Positions 1 to 9,329 of a DNA stretch of 21,836 nt are shown in pieces. Under the pieces are notes generated by a model. That model worked only from the letters and a program-made list of their open reading frames with translations, was not told the origin of the DNA and made no database searches. The translations under genes were made by a program, and so were the position numbers. The DNA lies in assembly GCF_000003605.2 (NCBI RefSeq), contig NW_003120935.1, positions 105,021 to 126,856 on the forward strand. The letters are read 5' to 3'. How positions within the stretch are numbered: the first letter of the stretch is position 1; every line of letters starts with the position of its first letter. The stretch comes from Saccoglossus kowalevskii (Eukaryota > Hemichordata > Enteropneusta > Harrimaniidae).

Positions 1-31
1 TGTATAGTTTATGATTTATTTCATACCAAAA

Positions 32-123
32 CGTAAAGCGTCTTAGTCGTCACGCAGCGCGCTACAGTCGCCACGCAGCGCGTCACAGTTATCAAGCAGC
101 GCGTGTTCGAATTTCGTGTAAAC
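32..123 (+). repeat. Short block of ~20-bp GC-rich satellite with both flanks
   Basis: Three tandem units of 20-21 bp lie at about 44-63, 64-83 and 85-104. They share the pattern (a)cagtcgtcacgcagcgcg with a few substitutions. The left flank, cgtaaagcgtcttagtcgt (32-50), closely resembles cgtaaagcatcatagtcgt at 19919-19937. The right flank, gttcgaatttcgtgtaaac (105-123), is repeated exactly at 1102-1120 and in degenerate form after the large block near 20398-20416. This is therefore a short copy of the same repeat family that is expanded at 19926-20416. Shared flanks on both sides suggest a dispersed element carrying a tandem core and not an isolated satellite. No coding capacity is visible. 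Confidence 0.75.
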
Positions 124-181
124 GGCAAGGTAAAGACTACGTATTTACTATAATTAGACATAGTCTTTACCTTGCCGTTTA
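119..181. repeat. Perfect 21-bp inverted repeat (hairpin / foldback element)
   Basis: Positions 119-139 (taaacggcaaggtaaagact, then a) are the exact reverse complement of 161-181, separated by a 21-nt spacer (140-160). Both arms are intact across 21 bp, which is unexpected by chance and indicates a recent or maintained structure. It begins inside the right flank of the satellite block (the shared gtgtaaac at 116-123). In the related copy at 1102-1124 that flank continues with aatg instead of ggcaagg, so the hairpin may be a tiny foldback or MITE-like insertion at this site. It could also be the 3' hairpin of a larger element. No target-site duplication is obvious. Confidence 0.8.
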
Positions 182-1096
182 TTCGGTGTTATTTGCTTAC
201 TTTACTTCCTATGTCGACAGCAACTATGAGTTTAAAAATTATTTCTCAGTACTTTTTCGTGTAAACAATGTTTTGAGACCCATATCGAACGCGGCACGAC
301 GACCGTGTTCCACACAATATAATATTTTAAGCGCAGACTTAAAAGTACCCAATTATCCACCTCAGTTCTGTAACTGAATACAAAACGCTACGATTGTTTG
401 CATACAACTGAAAAATACTGGTTGTAATGTTTAAAAATTGGTTGGTATGTAGTAATATCACTTTGGTTCAGAAACAGGGTGGGATATAATTTGATTTATT
501 GGGCTTGCGCCCATGACGGAGAAAAAAAAACACAAAATGTAGCAGGACAACGGATCACGGTATCATCAACACACAAACTACATGCGATACTGACTGTACA
601 CTTAGCTAATTAGTTTATATAGATGTACACTGTTTTTTATACGAGAGATATAGATATTAAAAAGACTCGGGAGGAATTAAACCATTGTGATATACTGAGA
701 TATCAAAAATACCACAATACTGGAGAATGAATAAGGGAAAATATCAATATTTACTCGAGCTAGATGTATTGCTGAATGACAAGGTACGTGAGGGGAATAA
801 ACACGTCGTGTGTACAACAGTATGCTGGTATTCATAGGAATACCCCTTTGTAATATAGTTAATATTTCCAAAAACATAAAACGTTTGTAATTGCTACGCG
901 CCACAGTTTTCGTGTCAGTTAAATATGTATATTTTATCAGCGTAGCTGGAGAGGGGTATACGTTTGATAAATAATGAATTTCAACTCGATAGGATACTTG
1001 TTCAAATATTCGTCTTTTCAAGAAAACAAACCAGTTTAAAAAAAACAGATACACAAAACTACTTTTTAAAATGTGAAGTTAAAATACTACTGTAAT
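182..1096. other. AT-rich stretch without a supported gene
   Basis: No gene is supported. A degenerate copy of the satellite right flank (tttttcgtgtaaacaatg) is at 253-270, followed by a CpG-containing patch near 285-310. A GC-richer island with cttgcgcccatgacggag is at about 502-520, next to a short A run (521-529). The minus strand is open for about 125 codons at 677-1054. Its translation is rich in I, Y, F and L with no recognisable motif, and an ORF of this length is expected about once by chance in this much AT-rich DNA. Confidence 0.6.
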
Positions 1097-1124
1097 CACG
1101 AGTTCGAATTTCGTGTAAACAATG
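1097..1124 (+). repeat. Dispersed copy of the satellite right flank, hairpin-forming
   Basis: gttcgaatttcgtgtaaac at 1102-1120 is identical to 105-123. Here it follows cacga (1097-1101), which pairs with tcgtg (1111-1115) around gttcgaatt. The loop resembles a Pol III B-box (GTTCRANNC), so a tRNA-derived SINE origin was considered, but no A-box or tRNA fold was found upstream. Unlike the copies at 105 and 20398, no satellite units precede it, so the flank also occurs alone. Confidence 0.5.
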
Positions 1125-2415
1125 CAATTCGTGCGCTGTATACGTCGCAAGCAACCCACATTGAACAGGACGCGGCTCAACGAATATGACAGTGTAAGAA
1201 ATTCATCTCATGGCGCCAGTGGCGATATAATGTGGATACGTTGTACCAAATCAATATCAGTCTTGCATTCAGTGAACCCCTGGATATGATGATGTGATGT
1301 TTCCATTTGACATGCACTTTCTAACACCATAACGCGTCAAGTAAAATGAACATATTATAGTGAATGACGCCGTAATGGGAATTAAGTTATGAATAGTTCA
1401 GGCAAGGATAATACTATGCGCAGAGTGACAAGGCTTTCAATTGAATCACCCGGGAATACATAAGGTCAAGTTCAATCGCGTGGTTAACTTTGTTTAAACG
1501 CATTTTTTTTGCGTCATGGTATGGTATGTATTCAGTTTAAAATAAAATATTGAACGAACTAATATTGTGAAGTCCCTAAAGTGTATGGTGCATGGAACTT
1601 TGTACGACAGCTTATTAACAATATGCAATTTTTACGACATATTGAATATATCATGCATGTATGCATGTATCTTCTATTGGATTTATTTTATGAGAGTGGA
1701 TTTATGACAAAAATATAATGTGTGAGGCGAAACATTATCTCGTTTAGATCTTTTTCCAAATCCAATATGATGTTATGGTTACGGGGGTATTGGTATTATA
1801 AATCGCCATCATCAGATTTTTTTAAATAGTAAAACTTGATTGAAATTAATTCATTTGCGAATAGAGGTTTACATTATCGTGTGATAACGTAAAGGTATTT
1901 TGATAGTGGTTATTTATAAATATTAATAGTGTACTACGCTATTCAAAATTGCTATAATTGTATTTTGCATAATATTTGTTGTATGGTGTCTATGCTACGT
2001 TGTGCTAAAACCATATTTTATGTCTAATATTGTACGCTATCAAGAATTTATGAACATATGCGATGAAAATTTCATGACGAGCGAACTCTCGCGATTTGCG
2101 TTTACAAGTGCGCGTCAATCGAACGTAGTTCTAACCAATAGCGTCACAGATCACAGTGGACGCTTGGAAAGGTTCCATTGCGTAAAAAGAAATGAGCAAG
2201 ATCACATTAAAAAACTAAAAACGCACGCTTTACACACATTACGAATAATCAAGGACACTACCAAAACGGTCTGAAATGAACACGAAACATTTGTTTTTCA
2301 CAGAATCGCTAAATTGCACTTGGAATTCAAGAAATGTAGGTTTCTCTTGCGATTTTGCGATTATATCACAATTCCCTATTCACGTATTACCATCAGACAA
2401 GATGTGATTCTATTT
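1125..2415. other. AT-rich stretch without a supported gene
   Basis: No gene is supported. A short ATGC/ATGT microsatellite lies at about 1653-1671. A small promoter-like cluster is present: TCTCGCGA palindrome at 2087-2094, several CpGs, and CCAAT at 2135-2139. An overlapping forward reading frame (2002-2274, 90 codons) has no recognisable motif and no splice or polyadenylation context, so it is not called. Confidence 0.5.
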
Positions 2416-2446
2416 GCGCATGCGTAACTTACAAAAATATAAAAAG
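2416..2446 (+). promoter_or_regulatory. Candidate core promoter: GCGCATGCG plus TATA box
   Basis: GCGCATGCG (2416-2424) matches the core of the NRF-1-type palindromic site, and TATAAAAAG (2438-2446) is a good TATA box 14 bp further on. Transcription on the plus strand would then start near 2466-2470. That is almost exactly at the ATG of the short reading frame at 2467, so either that ATG has virtually no leader or the two signals are unrelated. Similar palindromic GCGCATGCG-type sequence recurs at 4615-4625. Confidence 0.3.
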
Positions 2447-2466
2447 TCATAAGAACACCAGCAGAG

Positions 2467-2624
2467 ATGCAAACCCCCGAAAAAGTCAGCGGCATATTTG
2501 AAACAGTTTTTAAAGACAGCGGAGTGAGTGTGGGTGGGTACAAAGAGGACAGCTAGAAGAACTATTTAAGACAGCTGAGAAATATGGATTTCCAGTTGAA
2601 AAGATGATTTTTCAGAGAAAATAG
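2467..2624 (+). pseudogene. Short coding-like stretch split by a frameshift
   Basis: Frame one runs from ATG 2467 to TAG 2554-2556 (29 residues, beginning MQTPEKVSGIFETVFKDSG). From about 2547 the -1/+2 frame stays open to TAG 2622-2624 and reads GQLEELFKTAEKYGFPVEKM, then IFQRK. The two halves join smoothly at KE/GQ around 2544-2549 and look alike in composition: charged, amphipathic and K/E rich, unlike translations of the surrounding AT-rich DNA. A single-base indel in an ageing coding fragment is the simplest reading. Alternatives are a spliced first exon ending at GTGAGT (2524) or chance. I do not recognise the family. No upstream or downstream exons were found. Confidence 0.3.
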
Positions 2625-3714
2625 ACTGAAATAGAGATAGTACGTGTGTTTCGTTGCGTGATATAGTTTTTCAACTCTCAAAATACCTGCAAAAATATGA
2701 AAATATTACGCTATAGCTAACGATAATTTACATGTTTGTTATTCTTGCTTAGGCAGAATAGTGTGCAAATTTTCAGAAACTGGTATGAGTTAGTTGAAAA
2801 ATGATTACAGTTTTATTTGAGGGGAGCTTTGAAATATCGAGTTGGAAACATTGATTTTCGGTTTACTGTGCTTTTGGAACGGTCGAAATCTGTATTCTCT
2901 TTTGGTTTGTTGACATCAGGTAACGCAATATGCGCAAGCGCACACACGATGAACGCGCAAACGCCATCAATTCGGGAACCGAGAATTCGCATGACCTCAT
3001 AAATTCACCTGAGATCTACAACGCATATTACATATTCGCATACTCTAATCTTAGAAATCCTCGATGTTCTCTATTGTGTGTTTGTTGCATGTTTTCTTAT
3101 GTCGAATATGTCATATGATGTTGCATAATACAATGCATTATATAATGTTGTACGTACGTACGTATATGTATGTAGTCCTATAACCATATGTTACACGGAA
3201 AACACACATTGCAAGGCCACAACATGACTTATATTAGACCTTTTATTGTCACGGTTCAAAGACTACCATGTATTCAGTTGGCTAAAAACGTAATTAATGA
3301 AAATTACCGGAGAATGAAACAAAAACATGTTTCAGTTACAGAATTGGAGTTACTGGGGCAAAGTCATATTGAGATATGAAATATTAATTTAGGAAGCTAT
3401 GTTTCACTTACACGTTAGAGTCAGACGACAATCGACCGAGTCGTGATCTAGTCGTAAGGCTGTTTTAACCAATAAGGAAAAGTGTCAAGTTCGTTAATTC
3501 AGTTTTCGTGGTCGCTGTTGAAGATTTTAAACGATTATTTATTTTGCAGACTGTCGAGGAAATTGGTGGAACACACTTAACTCGAAACTGCATTAACGGC
3601 TGAAACTCTCAGTGGGACGATGACAGAAACAATACTGTGCAAAATATAGTTTTTCTCCACTTAGTTTTACACCATGTGAATTAGCTTGAATTTGTTTGGA
3701 CTGTGCGAAACATT
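2625..3714. other. AT-rich stretch without a supported gene
   Basis: Overlapping short frames at 2817-3118 and 3188-3379 show no recognisable motif. A TACG-type microsatellite lies at about 3150-3165. At 3534-3551 a pyrimidine-rich run ends in tttattttgcag, a good 3' splice site with no obvious donor just upstream. This could matter for the candidate exon at 3715-3848 if leader splicing or a distant 5' exon is involved. Confidence 0.45.
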
Positions 3715-3848
3715 ATGACCAAAGATTTAGGCGTGCAGATTTTTCTTCTGTGCATTTTTATTTTCAATTTTGCCATCGCCCCAGAAAATGTCAACCTCCA
3801 GCTAGAGTTTTGCGAGAGCAATGGATTAAATCGACTTGGGCGCTCGGT
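3715..3848 (+). CDS. Candidate first exon of a secreted protein (hypothetical)
   Basis: ATG 3715 has A at -3. It is followed by a short polar N-terminus (MTKDLGVQ), a hydrophobic core of about 12-14 residues (IFLLCIFIFNFAIA) and an A-x-A pattern compatible with signal-peptidase cleavage before PENVNLQL. The mature part contains one Cys (FCESNG). The frame meets a stop at 3850-3852, but a consensus splice donor GTAAGT (3849-3854) precedes it, so the exon would end at 3848 in phase 2. Caution: the T-rich tract encoding the hydrophobic core followed by ccccag (ends 3784) also reads as a 3' splice site, which would make 3785-3848 a 64-bp internal exon. In that case another frame is open and reads KCQPPARVLREQWIKSTWAL, leaving phase 0 at the same donor. 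I do not recognise a family. Confidence 0.3.
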
Positions 3849-3854
3849 GTAAGT

Positions 3855-4452
3855 TGATGTGGCAATGAAACACGTAATGCGTTAAAACGGGGATGACGGG
3901 TTTCACTGTATGAATGTGAACGTTAACACGGTAAAATACATCGATATATTTTGTTGCTGCGTGCTATGACCTAAATATCACGCCTGCTATATTTTATTAT
4001 TGCCAAATCGGCCAATATGACGCGTAACCAGATTAAGTAAATATTCTGCATAAATCACGCACTCTATGGAGAGTGAATTGGTGCGAAATAAACCGTCCTT
4101 TTTTGAAAGTAACATGCATCAGCGTGCGACATCTGAAACCGATTACGCGTGACTTATTTGTAGATCAATATAATAGTCTCTGTACCACCGAATCCCTGGA
4201 AGCATTTTTTCAATCATGTTCGACGATCTTCAATTTGTGAGCATTTAGAAGTAATGAAGCAAGTCACGTGGGCGTTATTGTGTAACGTAGTCATAGAGGG
4301 CGGTATTCCGTTCGCTAAACTTACAAACCCATGATGCAAAAATAGAACACAAGAAACTGATATGGTATTTACAAGTTGAATGCATAGTATTCCATGCAAG
4401 GAGCTAATTTTCCTCGTGCCATGGAGTGTTTTATTTACTTTGAAGGCTCTCT
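3855..4452. other. AT-rich stretch without a supported gene
   Basis: No gene is supported. A tagagggcgg sequence at 4294-4303 resembles the AGAGGGCG core of CTCF-type sites. The minus-strand frame at 4214-4399 (61 codons) has no recognisable features. Confidence 0.5.
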
Positions 4453-4629
4453 ATGGAGGACGAACGAGGACGGCGACATCAAAGAAAAGACCAGCAGTGC
4501 TTATTTGGAGTCACGCCACTTGAACTAATTTTTTACATTACTTCAATGAAAATGAAAACAACGGATAATATCAAAGGAATCTTCAAAATGGTGCATCAGA
4601 TTGTCGCCAAGCCACGCATGCGCATATAA
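4453..4629 (+). CDS. Short open frame of 58 codons, hypothetical
   Basis: ATG 4453 to TAA 4627-4629. The first 17 residues are highly charged (MEDERGRRHQRKDQQC). A mixed hydrophobic stretch (LFGVTPLELIFYI) and a basic C-terminus (AKPRMRI) follow. There is no signal peptide and no domain I recognise. The stop codon overlaps a TATA-like sequence (4625-4630). In an AT-rich region an ORF of this size can be chance, and only the less biased amino-acid composition favours coding. It has no clear promoter or splice context upstream. Confidence 0.15.
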   Translation: MEDERGRRHQRKDQQCLFGVTPLELIFYITSMKMKTTDNIKGIFKMVHQIVAKPRMRI

Positions 4630-4655
4630 ATAAATTTGCATAAAACCAATCAGCG
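4615..4655 (-). promoter_or_regulatory. Cluster of CCAAT, octamer, TATA and GCATGCGC motifs
   Basis: Within 41 bp are CGCATGCGCAT (4615-4625), TATAAA (4625-4630), ATTTGCAT (4634-4641; its complement ATGCAAAT is the POU octamer) and CCAATCAGCG (4646-4655). Read on the minus strand the order is CCAAT box, octamer, A/T-rich TATA-like element, then the GC palindrome, which is a sensible core-promoter order. Downstream on that strand only a 17-codon frame starting near 4592 was found, so no target gene is identified. Confidence 0.25.
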
Positions 4656-5264
4656 CGATAGATATGAACCACTCATACAAACAGGTGTGATGGAAAGATA
4701 ACCGTGTACTCTCGATGTACACATTTATAAAAGTTTACGCAAACTATACCTTGCTTTTAACGTCTATATGTATGCCTTCGTTTTAGTTTTTTTTCAACAA
4801 AACAACAGCTCTCACATAGTACTTATTAACCACCGAAACCAGACCGATTTCCCATGGAACAAGTGGTATTCGGTAATCGTAAGCTGGTCGCTAGCGAAGG
4901 CGTCTATTTAAATCAAGAGGAGATTGAATGGCATAACATAGTCTTACACTGCCTGCAGCCATCTTAGTTATGGCATTTATAGATAACGAGTGTCTACTCA
5001 TGGTTGAATATGATACATCTTCTAATGGAACAACAAATCAACAGACTAGTACTTTTAAAGTTAGCTGCATATCATATCATGGCTGCATTCAGTCTTTGTC
5101 TCACTGGTTTGACATGTATTGGTATTGCAGTGTATTATGGGATATGTATATTGATATTTCGTCCTTTGCTATTTTTCTCTTTTTCGTGTGAATGAAATTA
5201 AATTAAATTGATTAAACAAATAATTACCAATCGTTTGCGCTGTGTTCGGGAAATTATAAGGAAA
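4656..5264. other. AT-rich stretch left of the minisatellite
   Basis: No gene is supported. A minus-strand AAGATGGCTGC (4956-4966) matches a YY1-type site and could start MAAGS followed by a GTAAGA donor, but its frame closes after 23 codons. A plus-strand frame from ATG 5010 (61 codons) gives a hydrophobic, membrane-like translation, explained as easily by T-rich DNA. The last tens of bases before 5265 may contain further decayed 43-bp units. Confidence 0.45.
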
Positions 5265-7420
5265 CGAAAACGCTATATACCAATCGCCTGAGAGGATACT
5301 CCGCAAAAGACAACGCCGTATTCAAATCGGTTTGTGGATACTTCCCAAAAGACAACAACTGTATTCAAATCGGTTGAATGGATACTCCCCAAAAGACAAC
5401 GCTGTATTCAAACCGGTTGAGTGAATACTCCCCAAAAGATAACTATGTATTCAAATCAGTTGAGTGGATACTCCCCAAGACAACGCTGTATTCAAATCGG
5501 TTGAGTAAATACTCCCAGGAGTCAACGCTGTATTCAAATCAGTTGGATGTATACTCCAAAAAGACAACGCTGTATTCAAATCAGTTGAGTGGATACTCCC
5601 CAAGACAACGCTGTATTCAAATCGGTTGAGTGGATACTCCCCAAAAGACAATGCTGTATTCAAATCAGTTGAGTGGATACTCTCCAAAAGACAACTCTGT
5701 ATTCAAATCGGTTGAGTGGATACTCCCCAGGAGACAACGCTGTATTCAAATCATTTAAATGGATACTCCCAAAAGACAACGCTGTATTCAAATCGGTTGA
5801 GTGGATACTCCCCAAGAGACAACGCTGTATTCAAATCAGTTGAGTGGATACTCCCCAAAAGACAACGCTGTATTCAAATCGGTTGGATGGATACTCCCAA
5901 AAGACAATGCTGTATTCAATGCTGTATTGACAATGCTGTATTGAGTGGATACTCCCCAAGACAACGCTGTATTCAAATCAGTTGAGTAGACCCTCCCAAA
6001 AACAACGCTGTATTCAAATCGGTTGGATGAATACTCCCAAAAGACAAAGCTGTATTCAAATCAGTTGAGTGGATACTCCCCAAGACAACGCTGTATTCAA
6101 ATCGGTTGAGTGGATACTCCCCAAGACAACGCTGTATTCAAATCAGTTGGATGGATACTCCCAAAAGACAACGCTGTATTCAAATCGGTTGGATGGATAC
6201 TCCCAAAAGACAACGTTGTATTCAAATCAGTTGAGTGGATACTCCCCAAGACAACACTGTATTCAAATCGGTTGAGTGGATACTCCCCAGGAGACAACGC
6301 TGTAATCAAATCAGTTAAATGGATACTCCCAAAAGACAACGCTGTATTCAAATCGGTTGAGTGGATACTCCCCAAGAGACAATACTGTAATCAAATCGGT
6401 TGGATGGATACTCTCCAAATAACAACGCTGTATTCAATCGGTTAATGGACACCCCCAAAAAGACAATGCTGTATTCAAATCAGTTGAGTGAATACTCCCC
6501 AAGCTAACGCAGTATTTAAATCAGTTGAGTGTATACTCCAAAAGACAATGCTGTATTCAAATCGGTTGAGTGGATACTCTCCAAAAGACAACGCTGTATT
6601 CAAATCGGTTAGTGGATACTCCCCAAAAGAGAACGCTGTATTAAAACCGGTTGAGTGAATACTCCCCAAGAGACAACACTGTAATCAAATCAGTTGAGTG
6701 GATACTCCCCAAAAGACAACACTGTCTTTGAATCGGTTGAGTGGATACGTTCAAAAACACAACTCTGTATTTAAATCGGTTGAGTGGATACTGCCAAAAA
6801 GACAACACTGTATTCAAATCAGTCGAATGAATACTCCCAAAAAACAGCGGTGTATTCAAATCGGTTGAGTGGATACTCTCCAAAAGACAATGCTGTATTC
6901 AAATCGGTTAGTGGATACTCCCAAAAGACAACGCTGTATTCAAATCGGTTGAGTGAATACTCCCAAGACACAACACTGTAATCAAATCAGTTGAGTGGAT
7001 ATTCTCCAAAAGACAACACTGTATTCAAATCGGTTAGTGGATACTCCCCAAAAGAGAATGCTGTATTCAAATCGGTTGAATGGATACTCCCAAAATGATA
7101 ACTCTGTATTCAAATCATTTGAGTGGATACTCCCCAAGACAACGCTGTATTCAAATCATTTGAGTAGACCTTCCCAAAAACAACGCTGTATACTAATCGG
7201 TGAGTGGATACTTAAAAAAAAACAATGTTTTATTCAAATCGGTTGCATGGGCACTCCCCAAAAGACAACACTGTCTTTGAATCGGTTGAGTGGATACGCT
7301 CAAAAACACAACTCTGTATTCAAATCGGTTGAGTGGATACTGCCAAAAAGACAACACTGTATTCGAATCAGTCGAATGGATACTCCCAAAAAACAGCGGT
7401 GTATTCAAATCGGTTTAGTT
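5265..7420 (+). repeat. Minisatellite, 43-bp unit, about 50 tandem copies
   Basis: The unit can be read as gacaacgctgtattcaaatc, then ggttgagtggatactccccaaaa, total 43 bp. Units differ at recurring positions: cGG versus cAG before ttgag, TGAGTGG versus TGGATGG, and CCCCAAAAG versus CCCCAAG or CCCAAAAG, giving unit lengths of about 41-44. The edges are most degenerate (5265-5320; 7190-7420). Block duplications are clear: 5581-5640 equals 6061-6120 over 60 bp; 5724-5800 resembles 6284-6360; 6715-6880 resembles 7264-7410, including the private variants ctgtctttg and aaaacagcggtg. Long open frames cross the array on both strands because 43 is not a multiple of three and the unit lacks stops in most phases. 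They give a 43-residue super-period (DNAVFKSVEWILPK, TTLYSNRLSGYSP and RQRCIQIG in turn) and are not evidence for a protein. Confidence 0.97.
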
Positions 7421-7545
7421 GATTTTCTGGTACTTTCACCATCACAGTCATACTGTGACTATTGCAACAAAACTACGGCACATATATATGTACAACTTCT
7501 GTTGTTATACGCGCGTGACTATTTTGGGAGAATTCCACGCTACCT

Positions 7546-7569
7546 ATTCGAATACAGCATTGTCTTTTT
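7546..7569 (-). repeat. Inverted partial copy of the 43-bp unit
   Basis: attcgaatacagcattgtct (7546-7565) plus tttt is the reverse complement of the array segment aaaagacaatgctgtattcaaat, with one or two changes. It lies about 125 bp beyond the end of the direct array and is the only opposite-orientation unit noticed. It implies a local inversion, a rearranged array edge, or an independent insertion of the same sequence. Confidence 0.7.
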
Positions 7570-8276
7570 CGGAATTCAGAAAACAGGAACGGAAAAAAAT
7601 GAGGTAATTATGATGACATAACATAGGTGACGAATATAAGGTCATTATAAAAAATGTGACGCCATCTTGTGCGGTAATGACTATGTGCGCCTTGAATTAA
7701 TGATCACTACATGTTATATTTGGTAAACTGTCTATAGTGTACACTGAATACGTTCATCTGAGACTGTCCATATCAGTAGAACCGATGAAATAATGATTTA
7801 TTCTGTTAAATTCATATATTATCTCTTATCAGCGTTGCATCACAATCTATTGTGGGAACACATCTTGAATGTTAACAACAAGCTGCAATCCACTGAGATC
7901 TCTGTGAATGTGAAAAACTAGAACACATGTCAATTCCAGCATGCCATATTGACCCTAGGCCTCCAAGGTAGCGACTTTGAATATATTAAACTAGCGTCAT
8001 CAATTACGTCAGCAGCTGGAGTACGTCGCCAACGAAATCTCGCTTGAGGACTTTTTCGCATTTTTTTCTATTCATCACGATTTCCGCAATATAATTGGTC
8101 AAACTAATAACCATTAAAACCTCATTTTTTCTCGCCAAAATATTGGTGCCCAATTTCGGCGCTCAGAGTGCCAATTCCTAAAATATAAGTTAATAGCTTG
8201 TCTCATTTGCGTCATTGTCACTTCTCAGACTGACTTCAGTCAGATTATGTATTTAAACGCTGTTCGTATAGCTGAT
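7570..8276. other. AT-rich stretch without a supported gene
   Basis: No gene is supported. On the minus strand CAAGATGGCGTC (7668-7679) is a good YY1-type site, but the ATG within it opens only a few codons. A small hairpin ctgact/agtcag lies near 8229-8243. A TATA-like tatttaa at 8249-8255 precedes the frame at 8277 by about 25 bp. Confidence 0.45.
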
Positions 8277-8553
8277 ATGACAATGCGCATGAAACGAAAG
8301 CGTCGATATACAATTTTCAATGCCCACAATGCACATATCAAAGCAGTTGAAACAATGAACATGGCTACAGATGTTTGTTGAAATCATCGAACAAACAGTG
8401 ATTGATTGGGAGTCAATACACCAACCAAATGCGATTCGCGTTGTGATAGACGACAGCGCTATGCCTTCAAAGATATGCAGTTATCCCACCGCTGCCACCA
8501 TGTGCTATAACATGACGTCGAACATTCTGAGGCACGTAATGAAAAAGCAATGA
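8277..8553 (+). pseudogene. Two overlapping short frames forming one coding-like stretch
   Basis: The frame from ATG 8277 to TGA 8379-8381 has 34 codons and starts MTMRMKRKRRYTIFNAHNAH (basic N-terminus). It overlaps the frame ATG 8371 to TGA 8551-8553 (60 codons, MFVEIIEQTVIDWESIHQPN, then AIRVVIDDSAMPSKIC and a Met/Lys-rich end). A +1 shift inside 8371-8379 would join them into about 90 residues. Neither half matches a family I recognise. Composition is more protein-like than neighbouring DNA, but the length is within chance expectation. Possible decayed gene fragment. Confidence 0.2.
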
Positions 8554-9086
8554 TTTGGACTGCAAGCATGTTTAATATGTTGCCTTGCCTAGGTTTAGAG
8601 TTAATATGTCAATCTATATTCCATTAAAATACAACGATTTGGTCGACACCTTGCTTGTAGTCATGATGCACTGGAACTCTCATGATGGAAGCTACTTAAA
8701 CGTCACACGCGAATCAAATAGCTCAAATATATTTGAGTGTATATGGTATACATTAAAAATCTTTTGACGAAGCCCAAAAAAATGAAAACAAAGGTTCGCT
8801 CTGTGAATTATTAATAACAAAATCATCTCATGAGTAAATGAGTTATTTTTAATCAGTTGTTTTACACCATGTTTATGCAAATATGTATATACAAATGAAC
8901 ATATTACTGGACCAAATCAGCGCTTCTGTTGAAATGATATCAACACATAACAATTACATAGTATAGTTTACTCTTACATTATAACTCAACCACTCGGTCA
9001 TGGCATGTACAGAGTTTTTAAAGAGACATTGTCCACTCTCTTCTAAACATAATAAATAGCTCATGAAAGAACGACTACCTTATAAT
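8554..9086. other. AT-rich stretch without a confirmed gene
   Basis: A frame at 8593-8767, preceded by a splice-acceptor-like ccttgcctag (8583-8592), reads VNMSIYIPLKYNDLVDTLL and ends ECIWYTLKIF. It is a possible terminal exon but has no support beyond composition. A perfect 16-bp palindrome (ctcaaatatatttgag, 8722-8737) lies inside it. Confidence 0.4.
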
Positions 9087-9099
9087 GGGGGGGGGGGGG
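9087..9099 (+). repeat. Homopolymer of 13 G
   Basis: Thirteen consecutive G residues in otherwise AT-rich DNA. Such a run can form an intramolecular or intermolecular G-quadruplex and is prone to length error in sequencing and replication, so its exact length should be treated as uncertain. Confidence 0.95.
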
Positions 9100-9329
9100 A
9101 TATTGTAATCATGTGTAAAGATGTGAAAAAATCAATTCCACTTGTCTTGTGCAGACCAAAAGTTATGACTACATTATTATGAACAAAATTTATATATAGC
9201 AACTACCTTATCTAATCTGTGAAATAAATCTATACAACTAATCAGTTTGATACGATGTTCAATCACCATGCACACATGTGTGTGTTTGCTCATTACTAAA
9301 TTTAATTTATATTGTCTTCCACGTTACAG

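Noticed and set aside
677-1054. 125-codon minus-strand frame
   Set aside because: Same reasoning: chance length, biased composition, no domain or promoter.
1097-1124. tRNA gene or intact tRNA-derived SINE suggested by the B-box-like gttcgaatt
   Set aside because: No A-box, acceptor stem or anticodon arm could be placed upstream; the hairpin alone is insufficient.
5004-5195. Hydrophobic, two-segment membrane-like frame (ATG at 5010)
   Set aside because: The hydrophobicity follows from T-rich codons, an overlapping frame is equally open, and no family (including CD225-like proteins, which were considered) fits.
5265-7420. CRISPR array
   Set aside because: The whole 43-bp unit repeats with no unique spacers, in a eukaryotic context without cas genes.
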